From Phycisphaerae bacterium (lineage in GTDB: Bacteria > Planctomycetota > Phycisphaerae > SM23-33): a DNA stretch of 64,000 nt. The notes under the pieces were generated by a model. That model ran no database searches and was not told where the DNA came from. It saw nothing but the letters and a program-made list of their open reading frames with translations. The DNA lies in assembly GCA_030745875.1 (NCBI GenBank), contig JASLNT010000038.1, positions 1 through 64,000 of the forward strand. The letters run 5' to 3'. Numbering within the stretch: the first letter of the stretch is position 1; every line of letters begins with the position of its first letter. Below, piece by piece: positions 1-7,669 of this stretch. Made by a program: the position numbers and the translations under genes.

Positions 1-66
1 AACGGCGAAAAGGCCGTAAAACCCAAGAAGAAAACAAAAACAGGTTGTCAGGAACAACAGAAATGA
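1..66 (+). CDS. Possible 3' end of an unidentified gene (partial)
   Basis: Frame 1 is open from the left edge to a TGA at 64-66 and encodes a 21-residue Lys/Gln-rich tail. Such basic tails are common at protein ends, but the piece is too short to identify. It may equally be chance readthrough of an intergenic region. Confidence 0.2.
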   Translation, partial: NGEKAVKPKKKTKTGCQEQQK

Positions 67-87
67 GGTATAGAAGGGTACCAGCGG

Positions 88-133
88 GTGGCCTAGTTTG
101 AAGCGCCCATGAGTGGCCTAGTTTGAAGCGCCC
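88..133 (+). repeat. Tandem 21-bp direct repeat
   Basis: Two identical 21-bp copies, at 88-108 and 113-133, are separated by 4 bp. Each begins GTGGCCTAG and ends GAAGCGCCC. They lie upstream of the receiver gene's promoter. They could be a regulator-binding pair or a scar of slippage; nothing else in the window matches them by eye. Confidence 0.7.
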
Positions 134-237
134 CGCGACACTTTAGCGGGGACAAGATATAGCAGACGCCTCTGTTCCTCCTCTCATCGCCCCGCCGCGT
201 GAAGACGTTTGCAGAGATTTTCGCTTTATTTAGAGTA

Positions 238-266
238 TTGACCTGCCAATGCCCGATGTATACAAT
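238..266 (+). promoter_or_regulatory. Sigma-70-type promoter of the receiver gene
   Basis: TTGACC at 238-243 and TACAAT at 261-266 have a 17-bp spacer. Transcription would start near 273, which leaves a leader of about 40 nt containing AAGGAG before the ATG at 315. The promoter overlaps the earlier in-frame ATG at 249 and so argues against that start. Confidence 0.6.
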
Positions 267-314
267 ACCCCGTTCGAATCATTAGCTTTTAGACTGGACC
301 AAGGAGCATCACTG

Positions 315-698
315 ATGGCCGGTAAGTTGGAAGGCAAGAAGATCCTCGTGGTTGACGATGACCGGGACATCCGTATCGCCATGGAAATGGCGTTGAAGGA
401 TCTCGGTCCTGAGGTCAACTCCGTCGGCGACGGCAACCAGGCGGGCAGGCAGATCGAGGAAGATGAACCTGATCTTGTGGTGCTTGACATGATGCTGCCC
501 AAGCGGAGCGGGTTTCTTGTGCTCGAACGGATCAAGCGGGATCGCAAACCAGGCGAGAAACCGTTTGTCATCATGGTCACAGGCAACCTTGGAAACCGCC
601 ACAAGATATACGCTGAGCGGCTGGGTGTTGACAAATACATCACCAAACCGTTCAGAATGAACAAACTGCTTGAAGCGATTACTGAACTTCTGGAGTAG
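315..698 (+). CDS. Single-domain response regulator (receiver only)
   Basis: A 127-aa protein consisting of one CheY-like receiver domain with no output domain. The acidic pocket is seen as VVDDDRD near residues 11-17, the phospho-acceptor is Asp58 in VLDMMLP, the switch Thr sits in MVTGN, and the conserved Lys is in ITKPF. It probably works as a phosphorylation relay or by binding a partner in the cytoplasm. The start is ATG 315, with AAGGAG at 301-306; an upstream ATG at 249 lies inside the promoter. The next gene is rpsO, so no cognate kinase is adjacent; the kinase at 3502 is the closest candidate. The family call is secure, the pathway unknown. Confidence 0.88.
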   Translation: MAGKLEGKKILVVDDDRDIRIAMEMALKDLGPEVNSVGDGNQAGRQIEEDEPDLVVLDMMLPKRSGFLVLERIKRDRKPGEKPFVIMVTGNLGNRHKIYAERLGVDKYITKPFRMNKLLEAITELLE

Positions 699-750
699 TC
701 GTTTCGGCACGGAATCGAACAACAGAGAAAAGAGATATAACATTGAGCGA

Positions 751-797
751 TGTTCGCTGCATGCAGGGCTTGTGGCCTTGGCGTGTGGCGGCGAACA
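751..797 (+). promoter_or_regulatory. rpsO leader stem-loop, possible S15 autoregulatory site
   Basis: TGTTCGC at 751-757 is complementary to GCGAACA at 791-797. The enclosed 33 nt contain a smaller GGC/GCC helix. The structure sits just before the GGGA ribosome-binding site and the rpsO start. S15 is known to repress its own translation through leader structures that differ between phyla; assigning that role here is inference from position. Confidence 0.4.
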
Positions 798-809
798 CAG
801 GGACGAAAA

Positions 810-1082
810 ATGGCGAATACACAGACAGTTAACAGGAAGAGCATCGTAGCGGACAACCAGCGGCATGGCGAAGACACTGGATCCGTTGAAGTACAAGTGG
901 CTATTCTCACAGCGCGGATCACCCACCTCACAGAGCACCTGAAAACGCACAAGAAGGACCATTCCTCTCGTCGCGGACTGCTCAAAATGGTCGGTAAGCG
1001 CGGCAGTCTGCTGAAGTATATCGCCAAGGCCGATAACGATCGATATCGGACCCTGATCAAGAAACTCGGCTTGCGCAAGTAA
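810..1082 (+). CDS. rpsO: 30S ribosomal protein S15
   Basis: A 90-aa protein of the usual S15 length, with family landmarks throughout: GDTGSVEVQ-like (here [11 protein letters not shown]), the helix around [18 protein letters not shown], and the C-terminal [12 protein letters not shown]. It binds the central domain of 16S rRNA during small-subunit assembly. The start is ATG 810, because it gives the standard length; the same frame stays open back to 750 but that extension is not S15-like. It is followed after about 256 bp by pnp, the classical rpsO-pnp arrangement. A leader stem-loop immediately upstream may mediate feedback repression. Confidence 0.97.
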   Translation: MANTQTVNRKSIVADNQRHGEDTGSVEVQVAILTARITHLTEHLKTHKKDHSSRRGLLKMVGKRGSLLKYIAKADNDRYRTLIKKLGLRK

Positions 1083-1093
1083 ACCACCGGCGC

Positions 1094-1110
1094 CCAACCG
1101 ATGCGGTTGG
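1094..1110 (+). promoter_or_regulatory. rpsO-pnp intergenic hairpin
   Basis: CCAACCG at 1094-1100 and CGGTTGG at 1104-1110 form a perfect 7-bp stem with a 3-nt loop, 12 nt after the rpsO stop. No T-run follows, so it is more likely a processing or stability element than a Rho-independent terminator. Confidence 0.45.
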
Positions 1111-1278
1111 TCACAGGCGGTCTGCGTGATGAAACGTTTTGGCGTGGGGCGAATCCCTCCGAGCGACTCAGGTCGCGCATTAATCGACTGTCCGAAAGTC
1201 GTCAGCCTTCTAGTGCATACGGCAACCGGACCGCATAACCAAATAGAACACAGGAAGTATAGGTTTATATATTGTTAA

Positions 1279-1316
1279 GGCGGCATTGTGCCGCCGGCCA
1301 AGGCCCACCACGGGCC
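1279..1316 (+). promoter_or_regulatory. Twin hairpins in the pnp leader
   Basis: GGCGGC at 1279-1284 pairs with GCCGCC at 1290-1295, and GGCCC at 1302-1306 pairs with GGGCC at 1312-1316. The second hairpin ends 22 nt before the pnp ATG, just upstream of the AAGGAAAG ribosome-binding site. In enterobacteria the pnp leader is cleaved by RNase III and PNPase represses itself there; a similar role here is inferred from position only. Confidence 0.4.
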
Positions 1317-1338
1317 GTGTCAAGTAAGGAAAGAAAGA

Positions 1339-3426
1339 ATGAGTTTAATTAGAGTTGAGAAAGAAATTGGCGGACGCACCCTATCGTTGGAAACAGGCGT
1401 GCTTGCAATGCAGGCCCATGGCGCAGTCAAAGTAACCTACGGCGAGACCGTAGTGCTGTGCACCGTACTGTCGGCGGCCCCGACGCGGGACCTGGACTTC
1501 TTCCCGCTGTATGTCGACTACCGCGAGAATCGCTATGCCGGCGGAAAGATCCCAGGCGGCTTCTTCAAGAGAGAAGGACGCCCCTCGAACAAAGAAGTTA
1601 TCACGATGCGGATGATCGACCGCCCCAACCGCCCGATGTTCCCCGAAGATTTCACCGACGAAGTTCAGATCCAGTGCATGACGCTTAGTTTCGACAACGT
1701 CAACGATCCGGATCTGCTGGCGATGATCGGAGCCGCAGCCGCACTGCATATCACGCCTATCCCCTACCAGGGACCGGTCGGAACGGCCCGCGTCGGATAC
1801 ATCGACGGAGAGTACGTCCTGAACCCCACCATCGAGCAGATGGACGAGTCCGACATGGACCTGCTGGCCGCCGGACCGCCGCAGGGCGTCAACATGATCG
1901 AGATGGACGGCATGGAAATGTCAGACGAGATCGTCGCCGGCGGAATTGAAATGGCGTTCGAATCGGCCAAAGAGATCATCTCGATGATCGAGGAACTCGG
2001 CCGGGAGGTCGGCGAGATCGATCGCACGTACGACGAGAACCCCGTATCGCCGGAACTCAAAGCCGCAATCGCCGAGAAGTACGGCGACCGTATCCGTGAA
2101 GCCAAGCAGATCAAAGGCAAGACCGAGCGGAACGACACCATCAAGGAGATCCAGGCCGATGTCCTGGCCGAATACTGCCCCGAAGACGGCGACCCCGAAG
2201 AATTCGAATTCTCACCCGCGCAGGTCAAGCGTGCGTTCTACAAGACCCAGGGCAAGATCCAGCGAGAGTTGATCATGCAGTCGATCCGCCCCGACGGGCG
2301 CGCAATGGACGAAGTTCGCCCGCTGGTCATCGAAATCGACACTCTGCCCCGCACGCACGGTTCGGCCATCTTCTCACGCGGCGAGACCCAGGCCCTCTGC
2401 ATCGCCACCCTCGGCACGCCCCGCGACATGCAGATCGTTGACGGGCTGCTGGAAGAGTACAAGAAGCCCTTCTCGCTGCACTATAACTTCCCGCCCTTCA
2501 GCGTCGGCGAAATCCGCCCGATCCGCGGACCGAGCCGAAGAGACTACGGACACGGAATTCTCGCCGAGAAATCCATCCAGCCGGTAATGCCCTCCCGCGA
2601 TGACTTCCCCTACACCGCACAGGTCGTAGCCGAAATGCTCGGATCGAACGGTTCGACCAGCCAAGCGACGATCTGCGGCGCCACGCTGGCGCTGATGGCC
2701 GCCGGGGTGCCGATCTCAGCGCCGGTTGCGGGCATCAGTATTGGAATGGTCTCAGACGACGACAATTTCGTTCTCCTGACCGACATCATGGGCGAAGAAG
2801 ATTTCCACGGCGACATGGACTTCAAAGTCGCCGGGACCCTCGAAGGCATAACCGCGATCCAGCTTGACATGAAGGCCCCGGGAATCGCCCAGGACCGGAT
2901 CGTGGCCACGCTCAATCAGGCCTACGAAGCCAGAAAAGTTATCCTCGCGCAGATGACCGACGTCATCGCCGAACCCCGTCCCGACACCAGCGAACTGGCG
3001 CCGAGAATCATGTCGGTGAAGATCAATCCTTCGAAGATCGGCAAGGTAATCGGACCGGGCGGAAAGACGATTCACAGCATCCAGGACGAAACCGGCGCCA
3101 CGATCGACATCGAAGAAGACGGAACGGTCATGATCTTCTGCCTGTCGAAGGAAGGCGCAGAAGGCGCCAAGGCGATGGTCGAGAACCTGACAGCCGAAGC
3201 CGAACTAGGCAAGACCTACACAGGCAAGGTCGTTTCGGTTCGCGACTTTGGCGCGTTCATCGAGATCCTGCCCGGACTCGAAGGACTCTGCCACGTCTCG
3301 GAACTGTCCAAAGAATACGTCAAGAACGTCAAAGACGTTGTAGACGTCGGCGACACGGTTGAAGTCAAGGTAATCAACATCGACGACCAGGGCAGAGTCA
3401 AGCTGTCGGCAAAGGCCCTGCTCTAA
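1339..3426 (+). CDS. pnp: Polyribonucleotide nucleotidyltransferase (PNPase)
   Basis: A 695-aa PNPase of normal length, a phosphorolytic 3'-5' exoribonuclease and degradosome component. Two RNase PH-like domains are visible: the first near residues 1-220 with RENRYAGGKIPGGF, the second near 300-540 with the active-site loops FSRGETQAL, SNGSTSQATICG and MGEEDFHGDMDFKVAG. They are followed by a KH domain with IGPGGKTI and a C-terminal S1 domain with GKVVSVRDFGAFIE. The start is ATG 1339, preceded by AAGGAAAG; the upstream extension to 1288 runs through leader hairpins and is not family-like. Transcription ends at a strong terminator 22 bp after the stop. Confidence 0.97.
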   Translation: MSLIRVEKEIGGRTLSLETGVLAMQAHGAVKVTYGETVVLCTVLSAAPTRDLDFFPLYVDYRENRYAGGKIPGGFFKREGRPSNKEVITMRMIDRPNRPMFPEDFTDEVQIQCMTLSFDNVNDPDLLAMIGAAAALHITPIPYQGPVGTARVGYIDGEYVLNPTIEQMDESDMDLLAAGPPQGVNMIEMDGMEMSDEIVAGGIEMAFESAKEIISMIEELGREVGEIDRTYDENPVSPELKAAIAEKYGDRIREAKQIKGKTERNDTIKEIQADVLAEYCPEDGDPEEFEFSPAQVKRAFYKTQGKIQRELIMQSIRPDGRAMDEVRPLVIEIDTLPRTHGSAIFSRGETQALCIATLGTPRDMQIVDGLLEEYKKPFSLHYNFPPFSVGEIRPIRGPSRRDYGHGILAEKSIQPVMPSRDDFPYTAQVVAEMLGSNGSTSQATICGATLALMAAGVPISAPVAGISIGMVSDDDNFVLLTDIMGEEDFHGDMDFKVAGTLEGITAIQLDMKAPGIAQDRIVATLNQAYEARKVILAQMTDVIAEPRPDTSELAPRIMSVKINPSKIGKVIGPGGKTIHSIQDETGATIDIEEDGTVMIFCLSKEGAEGAKAMVENLTAEAELGKTYTGKVVSVRDFGAFIEILPGLEGLCHVSELSKEYVKNVKDVVDVGDTVEVKVINIDDQGRVKLSAKALL

Positions 3427-3448
3427 GCAGGCTCAGCAGCAACATTGC

Positions 3449-3486
3449 GGACCGATCGCTTCGGCGGTCGGTCCGTCTTTTTTTAT
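3449..3486 (+). terminator. Rho-independent terminator after pnp
   Basis: GGACCGA at 3449-3455 pairs perfectly with TCGGTCC at 3468-3474. The inner bases extend the stem to about 11 bp capped by a C(TTCG)G tetraloop at 3459-3464. A run of seven T follows at 3478-3484. It is a textbook intrinsic terminator, and it ends only about 16 nt before the kinase start. Confidence 0.9.
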
Positions 3487-3501
3487 TGGTTTCGTCGCTT
3501 C

Positions 3502-4320
3502 ATGGACGATAATCCAATCATGATCTGGTGGATAATACTCGCTGCGTTGCTTCCGGCTCCCGTTTGGGTGTTGCTGACGGTTCGAGCCTCGCGACGCACT
3601 TGGCGCAGCACGCGCCGCCTGGCCGCACGCGCTCGCGGAACCGAACACCTCCGCGAACTAAGCCAACTCACCGGTGGACTCGCCCACGAGATCAAGAACC
3701 CCCTGTCGACTATCAATATGAATCTCAAGCTGTTGTCGGAGGACCTTCAGCATAACGACAGCGAACTCCACCGACGCTGGCTCCGCCGCCTTGAGGCTGT
3801 GCAGCACGAAACCACGCGGTTGCGAGCCATTCTCGAGGACTTTCTCCGCTACGCGGGAAAGCACGAACTCCAACTCCAGGACTGCGATCTCCGGTCGCTT
3901 GTGGAGGATTTGACTGACTTCTTTACAGCGCAGGCCGAAGCCTCCGGCGTCATTATGCGCACGTCGTCGTCCGACCAGCCTGTCCCATGTAGAATAGACG
4001 TTAACCTGATCAAGCAGGCCCTTTTGAATCTCATGATCAACGCCGTAGACGCCATGGGCGACAGTGGAGAGTTGATAGTCAACGTGTTGTCCGACAAGGG
4101 CAGGGGCGTTATCGAAGTCATCGACACCGGGGCGGGCATAACACCTGACGACCTGCCGCACGTGTTCGGCGTTTATTTCTCGACAAAGTCTGGCGGAAGC
4201 GGACTGGGACTGCCCACCACGCGACGAATAGTCCACGAACACGGCGGGACCATTAGCGTTGACTCGGAAATCGGCAAAGGCTCGCGATTCACCATCGCCC
4301 TTCCGCTTGACGAGGCCTGA
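3502..4320 (+). CDS. Membrane-anchored sensor histidine kinase
   Basis: A 272-aa kinase with a single N-terminal membrane segment (IIWWIILAALLP region) and a short linker. A HisKA dimerisation domain follows, with the phospho-acceptor His62 in LAHEIKNPLST. The HATPase domain shows the N box (LLNLMINAVDAM), G1 (DTGAGI) and G2 (GSGLGLP) boxes. There is no periplasmic sensor domain of any size. Start ATG 3502 is chosen because a frame open from 3445 would begin inside the pnp terminator; no convincing Shine-Dalgarno is seen and ATG 3520 is an alternative. A plausible partner is the NtrC-type regulator at 7670, two genes downstream, as in NtrB/NtrC-like pairs. Confidence 0.88.
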   Translation: MDDNPIMIWWIILAALLPAPVWVLLTVRASRRTWRSTRRLAARARGTEHLRELSQLTGGLAHEIKNPLSTINMNLKLLSEDLQHNDSELHRRWLRRLEAVQHETTRLRAILEDFLRYAGKHELQLQDCDLRSLVEDLTDFFTAQAEASGVIMRTSSSDQPVPCRIDVNLIKQALLNLMINAVDAMGDSGELIVNVLSDKGRGVIEVIDTGAGITPDDLPHVFGVYFSTKSGGSGLGLPTTRRIVHEHGGTISVDSEIGKGSRFTIALPLDEA

Positions 4321-4329
4321 TTTTCATTG

Positions 4330-4358
4330 TTGTCGCCAAATGTGAGGACAAATATACT
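4330..4358 (+). promoter_or_regulatory. Promoter upstream of the HZS-alpha/FGE gene
   Basis: TTGTCG at 4330-4335 and TATACT at 4353-4358 have a 17-bp spacer, directly after the kinase stop. The implied leader is about 57 nt. Confidence 0.5.
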
Positions 4359-4421
4359 AAACAACGAGCAGGCCCAGCCGTCCGGCTTCTTCAATCCCGC
4401 ACAACAACGAACGGATCTAAT

Positions 4422-7400
4422 ATGAGAAGACACGCAATCTACGTATCGCTTTTGCTGAGCCTATTGGGAAGCATCTGCCCCCCCGCCGCTCAAGCCGCCA
4501 AGAAAAGGTCGCCCAAGCCTGCGGGCGTTAACGTCAAGGCGTTGCGGTTGGCGGTCGAGGACCTGACCAAAACGTTTCCTAAACGCTACCCCGCGAAGTA
4601 TCTCGCCAGGCTCAACTCCAAAGAGAAGATTGCCAACCTCCAGGCTTTTCAGCGCGAGGCGTTGCTCGCTAATCCGCTGCTGGGCGGTATGAAGATCCTG
4701 GCGGTCAAGCGCAACTACGGCCGGGGCGCCCGAAGAGAAGTAAAAACGGTCACACCGAATATCGGCGCTTACTCCCTTGCCGAGGTCAGCCCCGCCCGCC
4801 CCGAGTGCGAGTTGGTCGTCATCAGCGATATCCGAGGCAAGGCGAAAACATCACGCCTCTACAAGCCCAAGACCACCAGCGCGATCACCGAGATCGACCT
4901 CAACTTCGACGCCGACAAAATCATGTACACCGGTTTGGGCTCCAACGGGCGATGGCACATCCACGAGATCGGCTCCAACGGGAAGTACATCCGCCAACTC
5001 ACCCCCAAAGACGCCGAGTTTCACAGTTTTGACTCCTGCTACCTCCCGGACGGAAAGGTGATCTTCACCTCGACCGCCCCGATCCAGGGCCTGCCCTGTG
5101 AGTACGGTAAGCGTGCGATGGCCAACATCTACCTGCTCGATCCGAAGAGCGACAAGATCCGCCGCCTGACCTTCGAACAGGACTCCAACTGGGGTCCGTC
5201 GATCATGGAAAACGGGCGGGTGATCTACATACGGTGGGAATACAGCGACACCCCCCACGTGTTCACGCGGGTTGTCATGACAATGAATCCGGACGGTACG
5301 AACCAGACGCATCATTACGGTTCGAATTCATACTGGCCGACGGCGACCCACAATCCCAAGCAGATACCTGGCAAGCCTTCGCAATTCATCGGAATTGTCA
5401 GCGGACATCATGGCCAGCGCCCCGGGCCTATGGTCTTGTTCGATGTTGCAGTCGGACGCCATGAAGCAGACGGAGCCCTGCAGATGTTCCCCGGCCACGG
5501 CCGGAAGGTAGAGCCGGTAATCGTTGACGGGCTGTACAACGGGAGATACCCGAAGTTCCTGAATCCCTATCCATTGGGTTCGAGCAAAAAAGACGGCGCC
5601 GGACGATACTACCTGGCCTCGGTGAAGCCTACCAGCAGTTCGCTCTGGGGGATCTACCTGGTCGACATCTACGACAATATGGTCCTGATCGCCGAAGAAG
5701 AATCCTACGCAACAAACGAACCCATTCCCTTCGTCAAGACCCCCAAGCCCCCCGTCCTTGTTGACCGAACAGTGCCCGGAGCCAAAGAAGGCGTGGTCTA
5801 CATAACCGACATCTACGCAGGCGAGGGCCTGAAGGGCGTTCCGCGAGGTTCGGTCAAGTCGATCCGCCTCTTTGCGTATCACTTCGCTTTCATCCATGCC
5901 GGCAGCCACGAAGCTATGGGAATCGAGTCCAGTTGGGATGCAAAACGCCTGCTGGGAACTGTTCCCGTTGCGCCCGACGGTTCTGCGGTGTTCAAAGTCC
6001 CCGCCAACACGCCTATCGCCATCCAACCGCTGGACAAGAACGGCGCCTCGCTGCAGCTTATGCGAAGCTGGTTCACTGCTATGCCCGGCGAGGTCGTAAG
6101 CTGCATCGGATGTCACGAAAACCAGAACGACGTGCCCGCTGTTCACAAGAGCAGCGCAGCACGCAGCAAACCTTCGCCGATCATCGGAAAGGCTCGCAAC
6201 TTCTCATTCCTTCGCGAAGTCCAGCCCGTGCTGGACCGCAAGTGCATCGGCTGCCATGACGGCAAGAAGCCCGGCCGGCCGGACTTCGACGACATTACTG
6301 CAAAGACGGTGACATACCCCAGGCGCCCCACCGAACGCGGAGGAGCGTTCTCGGTAAGCTACCTTGCGCTAAATCCATACGTACGGCGCCCGGGACCGGA
6401 GAGCGACTATCACATGCTCAATCCGATGGAGTATCATTCGTCAACCAGCCTGCTGGTCCAGATGCTCTCAAAGGGCCATCACAACGTCAAGCTCACCGCC
6501 GACGAGTGGATGACCATCAACGCGTGGATAGACCTGAACGCTCCCTTCTGGGGCACGTGGGCTGACGCACATCGCGACTGGGGCAACCTGTTCCACAGAA
6601 AATGGGCTCATCGAACCGCCAGCAGCCAAGAGCATCTGGCGATGATAACCAAAAGCCAACTCCTCCGGAATCGCCTGCAGAAGCTCTACGCCAATCTCGA
6701 AGAGGACTACGAAACCGACGGATACACATTCGCCCAGGCCGCCAAGGATCGCGCCAGCCGCAAGCCGGTCAAACCAATTCCCCGCAAGACTCCTCGCAGT
6801 CCGAAGGCTCCGGCCGGATGGCCCTTCAACGCCCAAACCGCCGGTAAAATGCAGGGAGCAAGAAGTACGATAGATGTTACGACACCTGCCGGTAGGATTG
6901 CGATGCAACGAATCCCGACTGGCAAGTTCGTAATGGGAACCCCGGGCGGACCGCCCGACGAGGCTCCACAAGTCGCCGAGATTTCGAGACCGTTCTGGAT
7001 GGCGAAAACGGAACTGACAAACGAGATGTATAGAGTGTTCGATCCAAAGCACAACAGCGGGTTCATCGACACGCTGGGAAAGGATCACAAGAACGGAGGC
7101 ATCAACGCCAACGGCGGCGGCTGGCCCGTCATTCGCGTATCGCACCAGAACGCCGAGGCGTTCTGCAAATGGCTCAGCGCCAAGACCGGTAAGAAATTCC
7201 GCCTTCCGACCGAGACAGAATGGGAATTCGCCGCCCGCGCCGGAACTGATACGCCGATGTACTTCGGTAAGATCGACGCGGACTTCTCCAAGCACGCCAA
7301 TCTCGCCGACGCAACCATGGCCAGATTCAGCAAAATATCAACTTACAACTACATGCTCCGCGTAGATTCAGTAAACGATGGAGCTCAGGTGCAGACGACG

Positions 7401-7616
7401 GTCGGCACGAAAGAGCCCAATGCCTTCGGTCTGTGCGACATGATCGGAAACGTCGCTGAGTGGACTTCGTCGTCATACGAAACAACGAACCAGAAGGTCG
7501 CCCGAGGCGGTTCGTGGCGTGATCTCCCACGATGGGTCCCTGTCGGCAGACGGATCCCCTACCAGACACACCACCGCGTCTACAACGTAGGCATCCGCCT
7601 TGTCATGGATGACTGA
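4422..7616 (+). CDS. Secreted HZS-alpha-like CxxCH protein fused to an FGE/SUMF1 domain
   Basis: A 1064-aa exported protein. Residues 1-26 form a signal peptide ending near AQA-A. Residues ~130-450 look like a TolB/WD-type propeller, with phrases such as TEIDLNFDADKIMYT and FDSCYLPDGKVIFTST. This is followed by a region I recognise from planctomycete proteins annotated as hydrazine synthase alpha middle domain, with two CxxCH haem-type motifs at Cys561 (CIGCH) and Cys608 (CIGCH). The last ~230 residues are an FGE-sulfatase fold: IPTGKFVMGTPGG, FRLPTETEWEFAARAG, DMIGNVAEWTSSS, VARGGSWRD, VGIRLV. The hydrazine synthase name reflects homology only; nothing here indicates anammox. Haem binding and the role of the FGE domain are inferred. 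It lies between a histidine kinase and an NtrC-type regulator. Confidence 0.85.
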   Translation: MRRHAIYVSLLLSLLGSICPPAAQAAKKRSPKPAGVNVKALRLAVEDLTKTFPKRYPAKYLARLNSKEKIANLQAFQREALLANPLLGGMKILAVKRNYGRGARREVKTVTPNIGAYSLAEVSPARPECELVVISDIRGKAKTSRLYKPKTTSAITEIDLNFDADKIMYTGLGSNGRWHIHEIGSNGKYIRQLTPKDAEFHSFDSCYLPDGKVIFTSTAPIQGLPCEYGKRAMANIYLLDPKSDKIRRLTFEQDSNWGPSIMENGRVIYIRWEYSDTPHVFTRVVMTMNPDGTNQTHHYGSNSYWPTATHNPKQIPGKPSQFIGIVSGHHGQRPGPMVLFDVAVGRHEADGALQMFPGHGRKVEPVIVDGLYNGRYPKFLNPYPLGSSKKDGAGRYYLASVKPTSSSLWGIYLVDIYDNMVLIAEEESYATNEPIPFVKTPKPPVLVDRTVPGAKEGVVYITDIYAGEGLKGVPRGSVKSIRLFAYHFAFIHAGSHEAMGIESSWDAKRLLGTVPVAPDGSAVFKVPANTPIAIQPLDKNGASLQLMRSWFTAMPGEVVSCIGCHENQNDVPAVHKSSAARSKPSPIIGKARNFSFLREVQPVLDRKCIGCHDGKKPGRPDFDDITAKTVTYPRRPTERGGAFSVSYLALNPYVRRPGPESDYHMLNPMEYHSSTSLLVQMLSKGHHNVKLTADEWMTINAWIDLNAPFWGTWADAHRDWGNLFHRKWAHRTASSQEHLAMITKSQLLRNRLQKLYANLEEDYETDGYTFAQAAKDRASRKPVKPIPRKTPRSPKAPAGWPFNAQTAGKMQGARSTIDVTTPAGRIAMQRIPTGKFVMGTPGGPPDEAPQVAEISRPFWMAKTELTNEMYRVFDPKHNSGFIDTLGKDHKNGGINANGGGWPVIRVSHQNAEAFCKWLSAKTGKKFRLPTETEWEFAARAGTDTPMYFGKIDADFSKHANLADATMARFSKISTYNYMLRVDSVNDGAQVQTTVGTKEPNAFGLCDMIGNVAEWTSSSYETTNQKVARGGSWRDLPRWVPVGRRIPYQTHHRVYNVGIRLVMDD

Positions 7617-7631
7617 CCCCGCTTCGCGTCG

Positions 7632-7660
7632 TTGACAATTTCGGCATCCGGGAGTATCGT
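7632..7660 (+). promoter_or_regulatory. Promoter of the NtrC-type regulator, near-leaderless
   Basis: A perfect TTGACA at 7632-7637 and TATCGT at 7655-7660 have a 17-bp spacer. Only 9 nt separate the -10 box from the ATG at 7670, so the mRNA would have almost no leader. No Shine-Dalgarno is visible. Confidence 0.55.
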
Positions 7661-7669
7661 ACCGGCGTT

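Noticed and set aside
309-1180. Minus-strand ORFs across the receiver gene and rpsO
   Set aside because: They oppose two clear genes and carry no recognisable protein features.
4422-7616. Anammox hydrazine synthase locus
   Set aside because: Only similarity to one domain of the alpha subunit is present. No other hydrazine synthase or hydrazine dehydrogenase genes are nearby, and similar domains occur in many planctomycetes.
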